Shown: piece after piece, positions 1 to 8,585 of the stretch | Numbering within the stretch: position 1 is the first letter of the stretch | Layout of the letters: each line of letters starts with the position of its first letter | From: Chloroflexota bacterium | GTDB lineage: Bacteria; Chloroflexota; Dehalococcoidia; Lucifugimonadales; Lucifugimonadaceae | Length of the DNA stretch: 54,797 bases | NCBI GenBank assembly: GCA_029262735.1 | Contig: JAJCYY010000041.1 | Span: 1-54,797 of the forward strand | Direction of reading: 5' to 3' | Position numbers and translations under genes: made by a program | Notes under the pieces: model-generated | Databases searched by the model: none | What the model saw: the letters and a program-made list of their open reading frames with translations, nothing else | Told to the model about the DNA's origin: nothing

Positions 1-664
1 CGCTGAACAGCCCGTCCGTCACCGCCCGGTCAGAGTCAGATGCGCCCTCTTCCTCTGCATAGGTTGAGTCGGACATCAGCAGGAAGACTCCGTCGTCGCA
101 GATCCGTGCGAGGTGTTTTAGGTCCGTCGGCGCACCAACCATCGGGTCGTGGTCGATCTTGAAGTCACCTGTGTGGACCACCTTGCCGAGCGGGGTGTCG
201 ATAGCGATTCCGCAGGCGTCCGGGATGCTGTGGCAGACATCGAACCACTCAACCGTCAGGTTGCCAGCCTTTACGCGCTCGCCGGGCGTGACCCTGTTCA
301 GGTCGGCCTCATTCAGCAGTCCGGCGTTCTTGAGCTTCTGGCGGATCAGCTCGATCGCCATGCGGGGCGCGTACACCGGTACGTTCAGCCGTTTCAGGAG
401 GTGCGGAACTGCGCCGATATGGTCCTCGTGACCGTGGGTAATCAGAATTGCTCGCACGCGGTCTGCGTTATCCGACAGGTAGTCCATGTTCGGGATGACG
501 ACGTCGATTCCGGGCATGTCTACTTCTGGAAACAGGACCCCGGCGTCAATCACCACCATGTCTTCGCCGTACTCGACGACCATCATGTTCTTGCCGATCT
601 CGCCCAGTCCACCCAGGGGCAGGATTCGGAGCGGCAAGTTTTTACGTTCTTTTCTTGTTGTCAT
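1..664 (-). CDS. rnj: Ribonuclease J, N-terminal part (gene runs off the window)
   Basis: Reading the minus strand from the ATG at 664 gives a metallo-beta-lactamase-fold protein beginning MTTRKERKNLPLRILPLGG. It carries LGGLGEIGKN, then THGHEDHIGA (the HxHxDH zinc motif), CHSIPDACGI, HTGDFKID and LMSDSTYAEEEG. This order is typical of RNase J, a cytoplasmic 5'-3' exo- and endonuclease for mRNA decay and rRNA maturation. About 221 residues are inside the window; the beta-CASP remainder and C-terminal domain lie beyond base 1. No clear Shine-Dalgarno precedes the ATG. The family call is firm; which RNase J paralogue it is cannot be told. Confidence 0.9.
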   Translation of the reverse strand, partial: MTTRKERKNLPLRILPLGGLGEIGKNMMVVEYGEDMVVIDAGVLFPEVDMPGIDVVIPNMDYLSDNADRVRAILITHGHEDHIGAVPHLLKRLNVPVYAPRMAIELIRQKLKNAGLLNEADLNRVTPGERVKAGNLTVEWFDVCHSIPDACGIAIDTPLGKVVHTGDFKIDHDPMVGAPTDLKHLARICDDGVFLLMSDSTYAEEEGASDSDRAVTDGLFS

Positions 665-780
665 ATGTGTATCAATCTAGTTCCAATCGGGTTGCGACAG
701 CATTACAGGAAGTGAGCGGAAAACCCACAGCTTTGGGGTGCGAGTCTTTTGAGGAGTCTCAGGCGATCGCCATCTGTCAG

Positions 781-1521
781 CTAGAAGAGCGTCATCTGGT
801 CCTGATCGTCGCCAGCTTCTTCCATTTCCGGAGCAGGGGCAGAATCGGTTTCAGTCTCTCTGGCTGAGATCGCTGCACCCTGGGCATATTCTCTAGTTCG
901 AACCTCACCGACCGTCGATTTTACGTCGGCGCGACTTGCCGTTCTCAGAAGCAGCGACTCTCGCACGGCTTCGGGAATCCGCCGCATATCTGCCCGTAAC
1001 GTCTCGTTCAGACGCGGGTTTCGCAACGCGGCCGCGGGATGATAGACGGGCAGAAGGACTCGCTTTCCGATATTTATGATCCTACCGTGATCGTTCGAAA
1101 TCTTACCCTGCGGGTAGAAGCGAAGCATCGAGTGACGGCCCAACGTCACGATGACCCGCGGGTCTATCAACTCTATCTGAGCTTCGAGGTACGGCAAGCA
1201 CGCGGCGACCTCATCCGGCTCGGGATCCCGATTACTCGGTGGACGGCACTTGACGACGTTCGTTATGAATACGTCGTCACGCCGGAGCGGCACTTCGTCG
1301 AGCAGCGTGTCGAGCAGCTTTCCCGCCCGGCCCACGAACGGCAGTCCCTGTTCGTCCTCGTTTTTCCCGGGACCTTCGCCAATGAACATCACAGCTGCGT
1401 TCGTTGATCCGTCTCCGGGAACCGCATTGATCCGCGTGTCCGCTAGCACGCAACGAGTGCATGCCAGGACCTCTGAGGCGATCTGGTCAATGGACGACCA
1501 GGCTGATGACTGCTCACTCAT
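781..1521 (-). CDS. Uracil-DNA glycosylase, family 4 (4Fe-4S)
   Basis: Removes uracil from DNA to start base-excision repair. From the ATG at 1521 the protein has 246 residues. Four cysteines, C21 and C24 (CTRC), C92 (VVKCRPP) and C108, are spaced like the iron-sulfur ligands of family 4 enzymes. The uracil-binding motif [12 protein letters not shown], the FVGRAG segment and the [11 protein letters not shown] motif are all present. A TTG seven codons upstream (1542) is an alternative start; neither has a strong ribosome site. The last ~70 residues are acidic and look disordered. It lies between RNase J and the acpP terminator, in the same direction, and is probably transcribed on its own. Confidence 0.88.
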   Translation of the reverse strand: MSEQSSAWSSIDQIASEVLACTRCVLADTRINAVPGDGSTNAAVMFIGEGPGKNEDEQGLPFVGRAGKLLDTLLDEVPLRRDDVFITNVVKCRPPSNRDPEPDEVAACLPYLEAQIELIDPRVIVTLGRHSMLRFYPQGKISNDHGRIINIGKRVLLPVYHPAAALRNPRLNETLRADMRRIPEAVRESLLLRTASRADVKSTVGEVRTREYAQGAAISARETETDSAPAPEMEEAGDDQDQMTLF

Positions 1522-1658
1522 GGCATCGGCGTCCGGCGACAATTTCGATATGAGGCGAACTTATCACACGTACAAGGCGGTAGAGGGCCGCAGAACTCGG
1601 TTCGGAAGCAACCGGAGAGCTTCATCCCGGTTCTTCATCGAATAGTTTTCGTAAGCAG

Positions 1659-1689
1659 AAAAATGGGGTGGGCAACAAAGCCCACCCCA
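1659..1689 (-). terminator. Rho-independent terminator of the acpP operon
   Basis: A perfect 10-bp stem (TGGGGTGGGC at 1664-1673 with GCCCACCCCA at 1680-1689, 6-base loop) is followed on the minus strand by five T residues (1663-1659). It lies about 75 bases past the acpP stop, so it ends the yceD-rpmF-fabD-nusB-acpP transcript. Confidence 0.9.
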
Positions 1690-1764
1690 ACTCATTTCGA
1701 GATTGCATCCGATCGGCAGCACCGGAACGCGTCTAAACCCACTACCGGCAGCCTTGCCGAGAGC

Positions 1765-2022
1765 CTAGTCCGAGATGCCGCGGCCCTTGATGTACTCGAC
1801 CGCGTCGTTGACGGTCTTGATGTTCTCGGCGTCTTCGTCGGAGATTTCGAGTGGCGTGTCGTCCGAGCCAAACTCTTCCTCGATCGCCATGATCAGTTCG
1901 ACCACGTCGAGGGAGTCGGCATTCAAATCCTCGGTAAACGAGGAGTCGGGCTTCACTTCGTCCGTCTCAACGCTAAGTTTATCGGCCGCGATCTCGCGGA
2001 CCCGCTCCAGAACGCTCGCCAT
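1765..2022 (-). CDS. acpP: Acyl carrier protein
   Basis: Small acidic carrier that holds growing acyl chains on a phosphopantetheine arm in type II fatty-acid synthesis. The DSL motif in [13 protein letters not shown] gives the attachment serine at residue 37 of the 85-residue form ([13 protein letters not shown]). An in-frame ATG three codons upstream (2031) is less likely: the GGAGGG ribosome site sits about ten bases before the ATG at 2022 and only one or two before the one at 2031. It is the last gene of the operon with nusB, rpmF, fabD and yceD, and a strong terminator follows. Confidence 0.95.
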   Translation of the reverse strand: MASVLERVREIAADKLSVETDEVKPDSSFTEDLNADSLDVVELIMAIEEEFGSDDTPLEISDEDAENIKTVNDAVEYIKGRGISD

Positions 2023-2135
2023 ATCTCTCATTCCCTCCAGGGCCAGAACAAAATCACTGCGCCCGCTCGGACGCGTGCATGATCAGATTACGTTCGTGTC
2101 GTGTGACGTAACCACGTCAACGGCGCGACAGCGAC

Positions 2136-2693
2136 TTATCGTAGCAGAGCACCGAGCACTCCGTTAATGAATCGCGAGGATGAATCTGAACCGAAAAGCT
2201 TTGCCAACTCAACAGCCTCGTTGACGGCGACGGCAGGCGGTGTGCCGACCTCCGGGTCCAACTCAGCCAGTGCAATCCTCATGATATTGCGATCTACTGC
2301 GCCAAGCTGGTCTACGGGGAACTCTTTTGCGACCGTGGCAATGCGAGAATCGAGCGCAACCCGGTTTGATCTGACGAAGCGCACAAGTGCTTCAGCGCGC
2401 TCCGTGTGAGAAGGCGACAGGCGAAGGTATGCAGGCAAGTTGTGCAGAGCCCGCATCGCCGGGTGGCCGGTCAGGTCTTCTTCGTACAGTGCCTGGAGCG
2501 CGGCAACGCGTGCCCCTCGTGCACCGCGGGGAAGTGCGGGGGCGTCTTCGCTAACACTCCGACTGCCTGCAATCTGGTCCAGCCTGTCGCTGAACTGCTC
2601 TTCGTCGGATTCAGATCCATCTGGCGTGTCGGTTCCGGATACCTCAGACCCTGAAGTGTCTTCGGCATCGTTAACCGTCGGACCGAGAGGCAT
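2136..2693 (-). CDS. nusB: Transcription antitermination factor NusB
   Basis: NusB joins NusE (S10) on boxA RNA to keep RNA polymerase processive on rRNA operons. The C-terminal ~130 residues fit the family: RGARVAALQALYEEDL near residue 60, FPVDQLGAVDRNIMRIAL, PPAVAVNEAVELAKLFG, and the final SRFINGVLGALL. The first ~55 residues are an acidic Ser/Asp/Glu-rich extension absent from the usual ~140-residue protein. No good ribosome site precedes the ATG at 2693, so a later start is possible. It lies between fabD and acpP in one operon. Confidence 0.88.
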   Translation of the reverse strand: MPLGPTVNDAEDTSGSEVSGTDTPDGSESDEEQFSDRLDQIAGSRSVSEDAPALPRGARGARVAALQALYEEDLTGHPAMRALHNLPAYLRLSPSHTERAEALVRFVRSNRVALDSRIATVAKEFPVDQLGAVDRNIMRIALAELDPEVGTPPAVAVNEAVELAKLFGSDSSSRFINGVLGALLR

Positions 2694-2752
2694 TGGATCG
2701 TTCTCGTCCGCTTGAGAGGTCAGTGGCGGGAAGTGGTGAGGATTGGTTGTTT

Positions 2753-3694
2753 CTAACAGCCTGCGGCGTACGACTGCACAGACTCGAAGTCGCCAACGCT
2801 TGTGGTCTTCGCAGAAGGAGCGATTCGCTTGACCATCCCCGAGAGCACGTTGCCCGGGCCGATCTCTACGAACTCGTTGACGCCGTTCTCATGCATGTAG
2901 CTGATGGAGTTATTCCACTGCACACAGGACTGAAGCTGCATCTTAAGTTCGCTCCTGACCTCGTCAGCGGTCGAAAGCGGCTGCGCCGTGACATTGCCAA
3001 TGATAGGCACGTCCGGGTCTGCGAACTCCAGCGAGTCAAGCACATCGTTCAGGCTTGACTGGGCAGGGTCCATAAGACCGGAGTGGAAAGCGCCGTTAAC
3101 TGCAAGCGGAATGGCGCGCTTAGCGCCGCGGGCCGATGCGAGGTCAATTGCACGGGCGAGGCGCTGGTGATCTCCGGAGATGATGATCTGCTGAGAGGTG
3201 TTGATGTTGGAAATGTAGGCGCCGGCCTCGCGGCAAACCTCTTCAATCGTCTGCTCATCAATGCCGATTATCGCCGCCATGCCGCCCGGCCGCTCATCGC
3301 ACGCGAACTGCATCAGGCGGCCTCGCTCAACCACCAGCTTCACCGTGCCCTCAATGGACAGCACGCCGGCGACCGCAAGAGATGAGTACTCACCAAGGCT
3401 ATGGCCGGTCGTCATCGAAGGCAGAAGCATGCAGTTGGCAGCCTCCTCCATAGCCTTCCACGCAGCCAGGGAAACTGCAGTAATAGCTGGCTGGGCGTTC
3501 TCCGTTCGGGTCAGCTTGTCAGCCGGACCTTCGAACATTACGTCCGTTAGCCTGCGCCCCAGCACATCGTCAATCTCTTCGAACACCTCGCGGGCGGCGA
3601 TTGAGTTCTGGTAAAGGCCTTTACCCATTCCGACGGCCTGTGAAGCCTGTCCGGGGAAGATGAACGCGAACTTCTCTTGTGTATCGACTGGCAT
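2753..3694 (-). CDS. fabD: Malonyl-CoA:ACP transacylase
   Basis: Moves malonyl groups from CoA to acyl carrier protein, supplying chain-extension units for fatty-acid synthesis. The 313-residue length is normal. It has the N-terminal FPGQASQAVGMG (oxyanion Q16), GHSLGEYSSL with nucleophile S99 next to H98, ERGRLMQ with the carboxylate-binding arginine, and GAFHSGLM with catalytic H204. An AGGAG about ten bases before the ATG supports the start. rpmF is directly upstream and nusB-acpP downstream, so the enzyme and its ACP substrate share a transcript. Confidence 0.95.
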   Translation of the reverse strand: MPVDTQEKFAFIFPGQASQAVGMGKGLYQNSIAAREVFEEIDDVLGRRLTDVMFEGPADKLTRTENAQPAITAVSLAAWKAMEEAANCMLLPSMTTGHSLGEYSSLAVAGVLSIEGTVKLVVERGRLMQFACDERPGGMAAIIGIDEQTIEEVCREAGAYISNINTSQQIIISGDHQRLARAIDLASARGAKRAIPLAVNGAFHSGLMDPAQSSLNDVLDSLEFADPDVPIIGNVTAQPLSTADEVRSELKMQLQSCVQWNNSISYMHENGVNEFVEIGPGNVLSGMVKRIAPSAKTTSVGDFESVQSYAAGC

Positions 3695-3746
3695 CGGTGC
3701 GAATCTCCTGAAGCTGCACCCTGAATCAGACAGCTGCTGCTGACGA

Positions 3747-3998
3747 TCAGGACTCCGAATCTTCGGTTGCTACGGCCGCGGCGGCAGTTTGCCTTGTTTC
3801 AACGAGGTTGTCCAGAGCGTACGGGCCGGGAACCGTCCGACCTCTGTAGTTACCGCACATCGGACAGGCTCGATGCGGGCGAATCGTGATCTGCCGAGGA
3901 CATGGGCAGACAGAGATCGCGGGCAGCGAGATGGCGTGGTGGGCCCGGTTATTGCCGCGCTGACGGCGTGTTCGTTTTTTCTTTGGTAGTGGGGTCAT
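3747..3998 (-). CDS. rpmF: 50S ribosomal protein L32
   Basis: Small zinc-ribbon protein of the large ribosomal subunit. The start MTPLPKKKRTRRQRG and the RPHRACPMCGNYRGR segment are typical. At 83 residues it is longer than the usual ~60, with an Ala/Glu-rich tail. The first cysteine pair is C-x-C (VCPCPRQ) rather than the usual C-x2-C, while the second is a normal C-x2-C (CPMC). It lies between yceD and fabD, the common yceD-rpmF-fab gene order. Confidence 0.9.
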   Translation of the reverse strand: MTPLPKKKRTRRQRGNNRAHHAISLPAISVCPCPRQITIRPHRACPMCGNYRGRTVPGPYALDNLVETRQTAAAAVATEDSES

Positions 3999-4025
3999 TG
4001 GTGGTCTTCTACCGCGTGTCTGCGG

Positions 4026-4565
4026 CTAATTGTTTGAGTTTGACGTTCTCATGCCCAGTTCGGCAAGTGATTGCCATCGCGGGTCGATGGGATTTTCGTC
4101 ACACCGACAGGCAGATTGGTTCCGATTAGTAAAACAGATATTGCAGATACCGGCGCAGTTGGCTTCACAGAGCGGCGCCAGCGGCACCGTCAGCGTAAGC
4201 GATTGTCCAACTGCTTCGGTCATGTCCAACATATTCCGCGCATCGATCACGAGTGCAGGATCGAAATCCCGGCTGGCAGACTGTCGTCTGTCACTCATCA
4301 GATCGCGGTTTGCTGGCTCGAACTCCTCTTCAAATTCGGAAATTATCTTCAGTTTTGCGGGCGCTAAGCAGCGGCTGCACCTGTCGCTGACCGTCGCAGA
4401 TACCGATGCGGACACCAAAACGGTCCTGTCAGTTCTCAACATGCGGACCGGCCCGTTGATCTCATAGAAGCGATGGCGGGCTGTTTTTATCTCGCCGTGT
4501 TCTATTGACATCAACCTGGCTGCGCCTTCACGGGCGGTCAGCAGGCTGGCCACGTTAAAGATCAT
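4026..4565 (-). CDS. yceD: DUF177 / YceD family protein
   Basis: 179 residues. The family is almost always encoded next to rpmF, as here, and is linked to 23S rRNA and ribosome assembly. Visible features are an N-terminal beta-rich region, DRCSRCLAPAKL (C-x2-C) in the middle, and a cysteine cluster LCEANCAGICNICF plus ACRCDENPIDPRW near the C-terminus, the usual YceD ending. GGTGAG lies shortly before the ATG at 4565. It is the first gene of the operon, just behind the promoter at 4632-4661. Its molecular role is not settled by the sequence. Confidence 0.85.
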   Translation of the reverse strand: MIFNVASLLTAREGAARLMSIEHGEIKTARHRFYEINGPVRMLRTDRTVLVSASVSATVSDRCSRCLAPAKLKIISEFEEEFEPANRDLMSDRRQSASRDFDPALVIDARNMLDMTEAVGQSLTLTVPLAPLCEANCAGICNICFTNRNQSACRCDENPIDPRWQSLAELGMRTSNSNN

Positions 4566-4631
4566 CTCATCTCACCCCGCGTGCCCCACATGACAATGAG
4601 CGATAGTGAATCGCGTCACACACAATCGGAA

Positions 4632-4661
4632 ATTTTACGCCTTGTAAACCGCCAGAGTCAA
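4632..4661 (-). promoter_or_regulatory. Sigma70-type promoter for yceD-rpmF-fabD-nusB-acpP
   Basis: On the minus strand TTGACT (4661-4656) and TAAAAT (4637-4632) are separated by 18 bases. This puts the start of transcription near 4625, about 60 bases before the yceD ATG. Confidence 0.7.
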
Positions 4662-4763
4662 CGCGTATTTTGGCTTTTTGCGCATTCGCAGGGTTCAGAT
4701 GGAAAATAACCATGTTGCTCGATCGAAAGGCACTCCAATTATCCTGATGCATCGGGTGCGGCG

Positions 4764-5915
4764 CTAGTCAGGCAGATCGCCGAGCAGATCCCGGCTGATC
4801 ACGAGACGCTGGATCTCAGATGTCCCCTCGTAAATCTCGGTCACACGCTGATCTCGATATATGCGTTCGACCACGCTCGGCTTGAAGTAGCCAACTCCGC
4901 CGTGAATCTGTAGCGCCTTGGTGGCGATGCGTCCTGACGCCTCGGATGCATACACCTTCGCCATCGCAGCTTCCTTGCTGTGCGGCAGGCCGGCGTCGTA
5001 CAGGCTCGCCGCCCGGAACGTCAGCAGCCTCGCTGCGTCTAACTCGATGGCCATGTCTGCCAGCATGAACTGAATAGCCTGCTTCTTGCCGATCACAGAG
5101 CCGAATGCCTTTCGCTGGCGCGCATAGCTCAGAGCAGCCTCCAGCGCCCCCTTCGCAAGTCCAAGACACTGCGCCGCAATCATGATCCTCGACGAATCCA
5201 GGATCTTTAGAGCGATTGTGTACCCGCCCCCCGGCTCTCCGAGCAGGTTCGACTTCGGCACGCGGCAGTTATCGAACACCAGCTCCGCCGTCTCGCAGCC
5301 GCGCATGCCCATCTTTCCATGCTGCGGGTTCACCGTGAATCCCGGTGTTCCCTTCTCGACCACAATCACCGAGATTCCCCTGTAGCCTGCTGAACGATCT
5401 GCGTTGCAGAAGATGGTGAAGACATCGGCCACTCCACCGTTTGTGCAGAACAGCTTCGTGCCGTTCAGGATGTAGTCATCACCGTCCTCGACGATCGTTG
5501 TCGAAAGGCCCAGTGCATCCGAGCCCGTCTGTGGCTCAGTCAGCGCAAACGCCGCGATCTTCTCGCCAGTTGCCAGTGAAGGCAGCCAACGATCTTTCTG
5601 CTCTGTTGTACCGAACTGGTTGATCGTCTGCGAGCCGAGAGACACGTGCGTGATGAGAACGGTGCTTGTTGTCCCGCAGGCAGCGCCGACTTCCTCCTGT
5701 ACCACCATCATGTCCCGGTAGTCGCCGCCTGATCCACCGTGCGCCTCGTCAACCGTCAGTCCAGTCAGGCCAAGCTCGGCCAGCCCTTTAAACTGCTCCC
5801 ACGGGAACTGCTCTTTCTCGTCAACCTCGGCGGCCCTTGGCGCAAGCTCCTTCGCCGCAAACTCCCGAACTGTCGCGGCAAGCATTTCCTGCTGTTCAGA
5901 GTAAAGTGGCTGCAC
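4764..5915 (-). CDS. Acyl-CoA dehydrogenase
   Basis: FAD-dependent enzyme that introduces the alpha-beta double bond into acyl-CoA and passes electrons to ETF. The 383-residue length and full domain order match: helical N-terminus, FALTEPQTGSDA (flavin contact), SYARQRKAFG, and IYEGTSEIQR with the likely catalytic base E363, as in short-chain/butyryl-type members. The start is a GTG at 5915 with AGGAG seven bases upstream. It has its own promoter at 5958-5986. No ETF or other beta-oxidation genes are adjacent, so the substrate cannot be assigned; short- or branched-chain acyl-CoA is a guess. Confidence 0.93.
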   Translation of the reverse strand: MQPLYSEQQEMLAATVREFAAKELAPRAAEVDEKEQFPWEQFKGLAELGLTGLTVDEAHGGSGGDYRDMMVVQEEVGAACGTTSTVLITHVSLGSQTINQFGTTEQKDRWLPSLATGEKIAAFALTEPQTGSDALGLSTTIVEDGDDYILNGTKLFCTNGGVADVFTIFCNADRSAGYRGISVIVVEKGTPGFTVNPQHGKMGMRGCETAELVFDNCRVPKSNLLGEPGGGYTIALKILDSSRIMIAAQCLGLAKGALEAALSYARQRKAFGSVIGKKQAIQFMLADMAIELDAARLLTFRAASLYDAGLPHSKEAAMAKVYASEASGRIATKALQIHGGVGYFKPSVVERIYRDQRVTEIYEGTSEIQRLVISRDLLGDLPD

Positions 5916-5957
5916 CTGCGGTCTCCTGCTTGCGTTTATTGTTCAAAAGGCTCTGCC

Positions 5958-5986
5958 AATTTAGAGATACTGCATCTGTCTGGCAA
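5958..5986 (-). promoter_or_regulatory. Promoter of the acyl-CoA dehydrogenase gene
   Basis: Minus strand TTGCCA (5986-5981), 17-base spacer, TAAATT (5963-5958). Transcription would start near 5951, about 36 bases before the GTG start. Confidence 0.6.
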
Positions 5987-6031
5987 ACGGCGTAGTAAGA
6001 CGAAGTTCAGCCTGCCCTTCCGACAGAGCCC

Positions 6032-6061
6032 TTGGAGCAGTACCGCGGGGAAGACTAGAAT
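6032..6061 (+). promoter_or_regulatory. Probable ruvCAB promoter
   Basis: TTGGAG (6032-6037), 18-base spacer, TAGAAT (6056-6061). It lies 63 bases before the preferred ruvC start and diverges from the acyl-CoA dehydrogenase promoter. Confidence 0.5.
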
Positions 6062-6124
6062 CGTGAACCGTCAGGCTCTCTGCTGATGCGCACCGTTTCA
6101 GTAAAACCGGGTGCAAGGATTCAG

Positions 6125-6637
6125 ATGCGAATACTCGGTGTCGATCCCGGCCTCATCAACACCGGATACGGCGTGATAGACACGGGCACGGCGAAACCGC
6201 TCGTTGTCGAAGGTGGCGTTGTCAGGACTGTGTCGAAAACGCCCCTCGCAGAGCGCCTCTACACCATCTTCCAGGCGGTGCAAGAAGTCATAGATGAGCA
6301 CCAGCCAGATGTGATGGCCATCGAGGATCTCCACTCGCACCCGCGGTTTGCGCGGACTGCAATAATGATGGGTCATGCACGCGGTGTTGTGGTGATGGCC
6401 GCGGGGGCAGCCGGCATTCCGGTGTTCGACTACCAGCCCAACCGCGCCAAGTCCGTTGTGACGGGAGCCGGACACGCCCCGAAGGACCAGGTGATGCGGG
6501 CCGTCGCATTGCATCTCGGCGATGAGCAGGTTACAAAAAACGAGCACGTGGCAGACGCGTTTGCTATCGCGCTATGTCACGCCATAATCACCTCCAGTCC
6601 TGCCGTAGCTGCGGTGGCCGCCGCAAATGCACGCTGA
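6125..6637 (+). CDS. ruvC: Holliday junction endonuclease RuvC
   Basis: Cuts Holliday junctions symmetrically at the end of recombination. The 170-residue form starting MRILGVDPG has the four acidic/His active-site positions D7, E67 (MAIEDLH), H141 and D144 (EHVADAFAIA). An AAGGA six bases before the ATG at 6125 decides this start over the upstream in-frame ATG at 6086, which has no ribosome site and would add 13 residues. It heads a ruvC-ruvA-ruvB operon, so resolvase and branch-migration motor are made together. Confidence 0.95.
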   Translation: MRILGVDPGLINTGYGVIDTGTAKPLVVEGGVVRTVSKTPLAERLYTIFQAVQEVIDEHQPDVMAIEDLHSHPRFARTAIMMGHARGVVVMAAGAAGIPVFDYQPNRAKSVVTGAGHAPKDQVMRAVALHLGDEQVTKNEHVADAFAIALCHAIITSSPAVAAVAAANAR

Positions 6638-6717
6638 TCTTCCGGTGAATATACGAACACTGGAGCCAACGATGGGCCTCGGTTGAGTTCCAGTAGAGCC
6701 GAATGGACTGACCAGAC

Positions 6718-7389
6718 TTGATCTCATACATAAAAGGCACTGTTCACAGGTTCGAGAGAGAACCTGCAAAGGCTGTCGTCCTCGCCGGGGGCATCGGCTA
6801 CGAAGTGCAGATGCCGGTATACGTATATGACTCGCTCTCGGGCAGGGGAGTGCGCGCCGGAGACGAGATCGAGTTCGAGCTCTACTACCATGTGACTGAC
6901 CGGCAGCCGAAGCCGCAGCTCGTTGGATTCCTGCACGAGAGTGAACGGCGGTTCTTCGAGCAGTTGATCCAGGTTGAAGGGATTGGCCCGGCGAAGGCGG
7001 CCGCGGCACTCGTGTTTCCTGTTTCGACCATTGCAGCGGCGATCGAGAACGGCGATACAGGGCTGCTGAACCAGCTTCCCGGCATCGGCTCAAGAGCGGC
7101 TCAGAAGATCATTGCCACGCTACAGGGCAAGGTTGCCGCCACGGCGCTGCTCCGCGATGAACGTGTAGCGTCTGCCAACGGCTCAAACGGCGCTACGCCG
7201 AGTGTGAGTGTGCAGTCGGAGGTGGTGGAGGCGCTGGTTGCACTTGGCTACCGGCCAGTAGAGGCAAGGGAGCAGGTCGATAGCGCGGTGCATCGCAATC
7301 CGGATGCGGCCGAAGACCCACAATCTCTTATGCGTGAAGTGTTCAAGGCACAGGCGACAACCCGTGCAGCGTTCTCGTCCGGAGACTGA
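6718..7389 (+). CDS. ruvA: Holliday junction branch-migration protein RuvA
   Basis: Tetrameric junction-binding protein that loads RuvB. It starts at a TTG (6718) as MISYIKGTVHRFE, matching the family start; no good ribosome site is visible. The N-terminal OB domain runs to about residue 65. The helix-hairpin-helix pair follows: VEGIGPAKAAAAL, then LPGIGSRAAQKIIATL. After a Ser/Asn-rich linker comes the RuvB-binding domain III (VVEALVALGYRPVEAREQV). At 223 residues it is a little longer than usual through the linker and tail. ruvB starts five bases after its stop. Confidence 0.94.
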   Translation: MISYIKGTVHRFEREPAKAVVLAGGIGYEVQMPVYVYDSLSGRGVRAGDEIEFELYYHVTDRQPKPQLVGFLHESERRFFEQLIQVEGIGPAKAAAALVFPVSTIAAAIENGDTGLLNQLPGIGSRAAQKIIATLQGKVAATALLRDERVASANGSNGATPSVSVQSEVVEALVALGYRPVEAREQVDSAVHRNPDAAEDPQSLMREVFKAQATTRAAFSSGD

Positions 7390-7394
7390 ATCTA

Positions 7395-8561
7395 TTGGCA
7401 AAGACCGCCCGAACCGGGAGAGAGAAGATCGTTGGCGCCAGCGGCGCTGCCGATGCTGAGACCGGTAGTCCGGCCGAATCAGGGCCCGAGACTGCTTCGG
7501 ATGTAACTCCCGGCACGGCGCTGCGTTCACCGGCGATAGTTCCGACCGGCACGGCAGAAGACGGGCGACTCGGAAACGCTCTCCGCCCGCGCCGTTTCGA
7601 CGAGTATGTGGGCCAGACTGCGGTGGTCGACAGCATCACCGTTGCCGTAATGGCTGCGAGCCAGAGAGGCGAGGCGCTGGACCATGTCCTGCTGCACGGA
7701 CCGCCGGGTCTCGGCAAGACCACGATTGCTCACATCATCGCCAGGGAGATGGAATCACGGCTTGTCCACACCTCAGGTCCAGCTATGGAACGTCCCGCAG
7801 ACGTTGTGGGAATCCTTTCTAATCTCGGTGAGCGCGATGTCCTGTTCATCGATGAGATTCATCGCCTTTCGAGCGCGGTCGAGGAGTACCTGTACTCGGC
7901 AATGGAGGACTTCCGGGTAGATTTCACGACGGGACAGGGCGCCTTCGCGAAGACGATCAACCTGCCGCTACATCCGTTTACACTAATCGGCTCCACGACC
8001 CGCGTTGGCATGCTGAGTGCTCCGCTACGGGACAGGTTCGGACTTGTCTATCACCTCGACTACTACACCGAGGAGCAGCTCACACTCGTGGTCCAGCGGT
8101 CGGCGAAGATTCTCGATGTCCAGATCTCTGATTCGGGAGCATCTGAGATCGCTCGCCGTTCACGCGGCACACCTCGAATCGCAAACCGCCTGCTCCGCCG
8201 CGTGCGGGACTTTGCACAGGTCAGGCACGACGGAGTCATCGACGCGGAGATCGGGAAGAATGCGTTGCTGCTCGAGGGTGTCGATCACCTTGGTCTCGAC
8301 CGGCTTGACCGGCTCTACCTTGAGACACTGGCCCGAAACTACGACGGTGGTCCGGCTGGCGTGAACGCACTTGCTGCAACACTCAACGAGGAGCAGCAGA
8401 CGCTGGAAGACGTTGTTGAGCCCTACCTGCTGAAGATCGGTTTCATATTGCGAACGACGCAGGGCCGACGAACGACGCCAGAGGGTGCGAAGCACGCAGG
8501 TGTGGTCCAGGCTCTTGGAACAACCCTCAAGTCCGATCCGCAGCAGACACGCTTCCTGTAG
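7395..8561 (+). CDS. ruvB: Holliday junction helicase RuvB
   Basis: AAA+ ATPase that drives branch migration with RuvA. The core runs from LRPRRFDEYVGQ (about residue 62) and has Walker A GPPGLGKTT, Walker B FIDEIHRL, GSTTRVGMLSAPLRDRFG (sensor 1/arginine finger) and a winged-helix end (GFILRTTQGRRTTPEGA). It starts at a TTG (7395), five bases after ruvA. The first ~60 residues are a Gly/Ala/Ser/Thr/Pro-rich extension that most RuvB proteins lack. It is convergent with the ABC exporter genes, with only 24 bases between and no obvious terminator. Confidence 0.95.
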   Translation: MAKTARTGREKIVGASGAADAETGSPAESGPETASDVTPGTALRSPAIVPTGTAEDGRLGNALRPRRFDEYVGQTAVVDSITVAVMAASQRGEALDHVLLHGPPGLGKTTIAHIIAREMESRLVHTSGPAMERPADVVGILSNLGERDVLFIDEIHRLSSAVEEYLYSAMEDFRVDFTTGQGAFAKTINLPLHPFTLIGSTTRVGMLSAPLRDRFGLVYHLDYYTEEQLTLVVQRSAKILDVQISDSGASEIARRSRGTPRIANRLLRRVRDFAQVRHDGVIDAEIGKNALLLEGVDHLGLDRLDRLYLETLARNYDGGPAGVNALAATLNEEQQTLEDVVEPYLLKIGFILRTTQGRRTTPEGAKHAGVVQALGTTLKSDPQQTRFL

Positions 8562-8585
8562 GCAGCGCGCCATCCTGGCAGACCT

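Noticed and set aside
149..715. Plus-strand ORF of 188 codons
   Set aside because: It is the antisense shadow of the RNase J gene, whose minus-strand product carries the full metal-binding motif.
4567..4752. Minus-strand ORF of 61 codons before yceD
   Set aside because: It covers the yceD operon promoter, has no ribosome site and no recognisable features.
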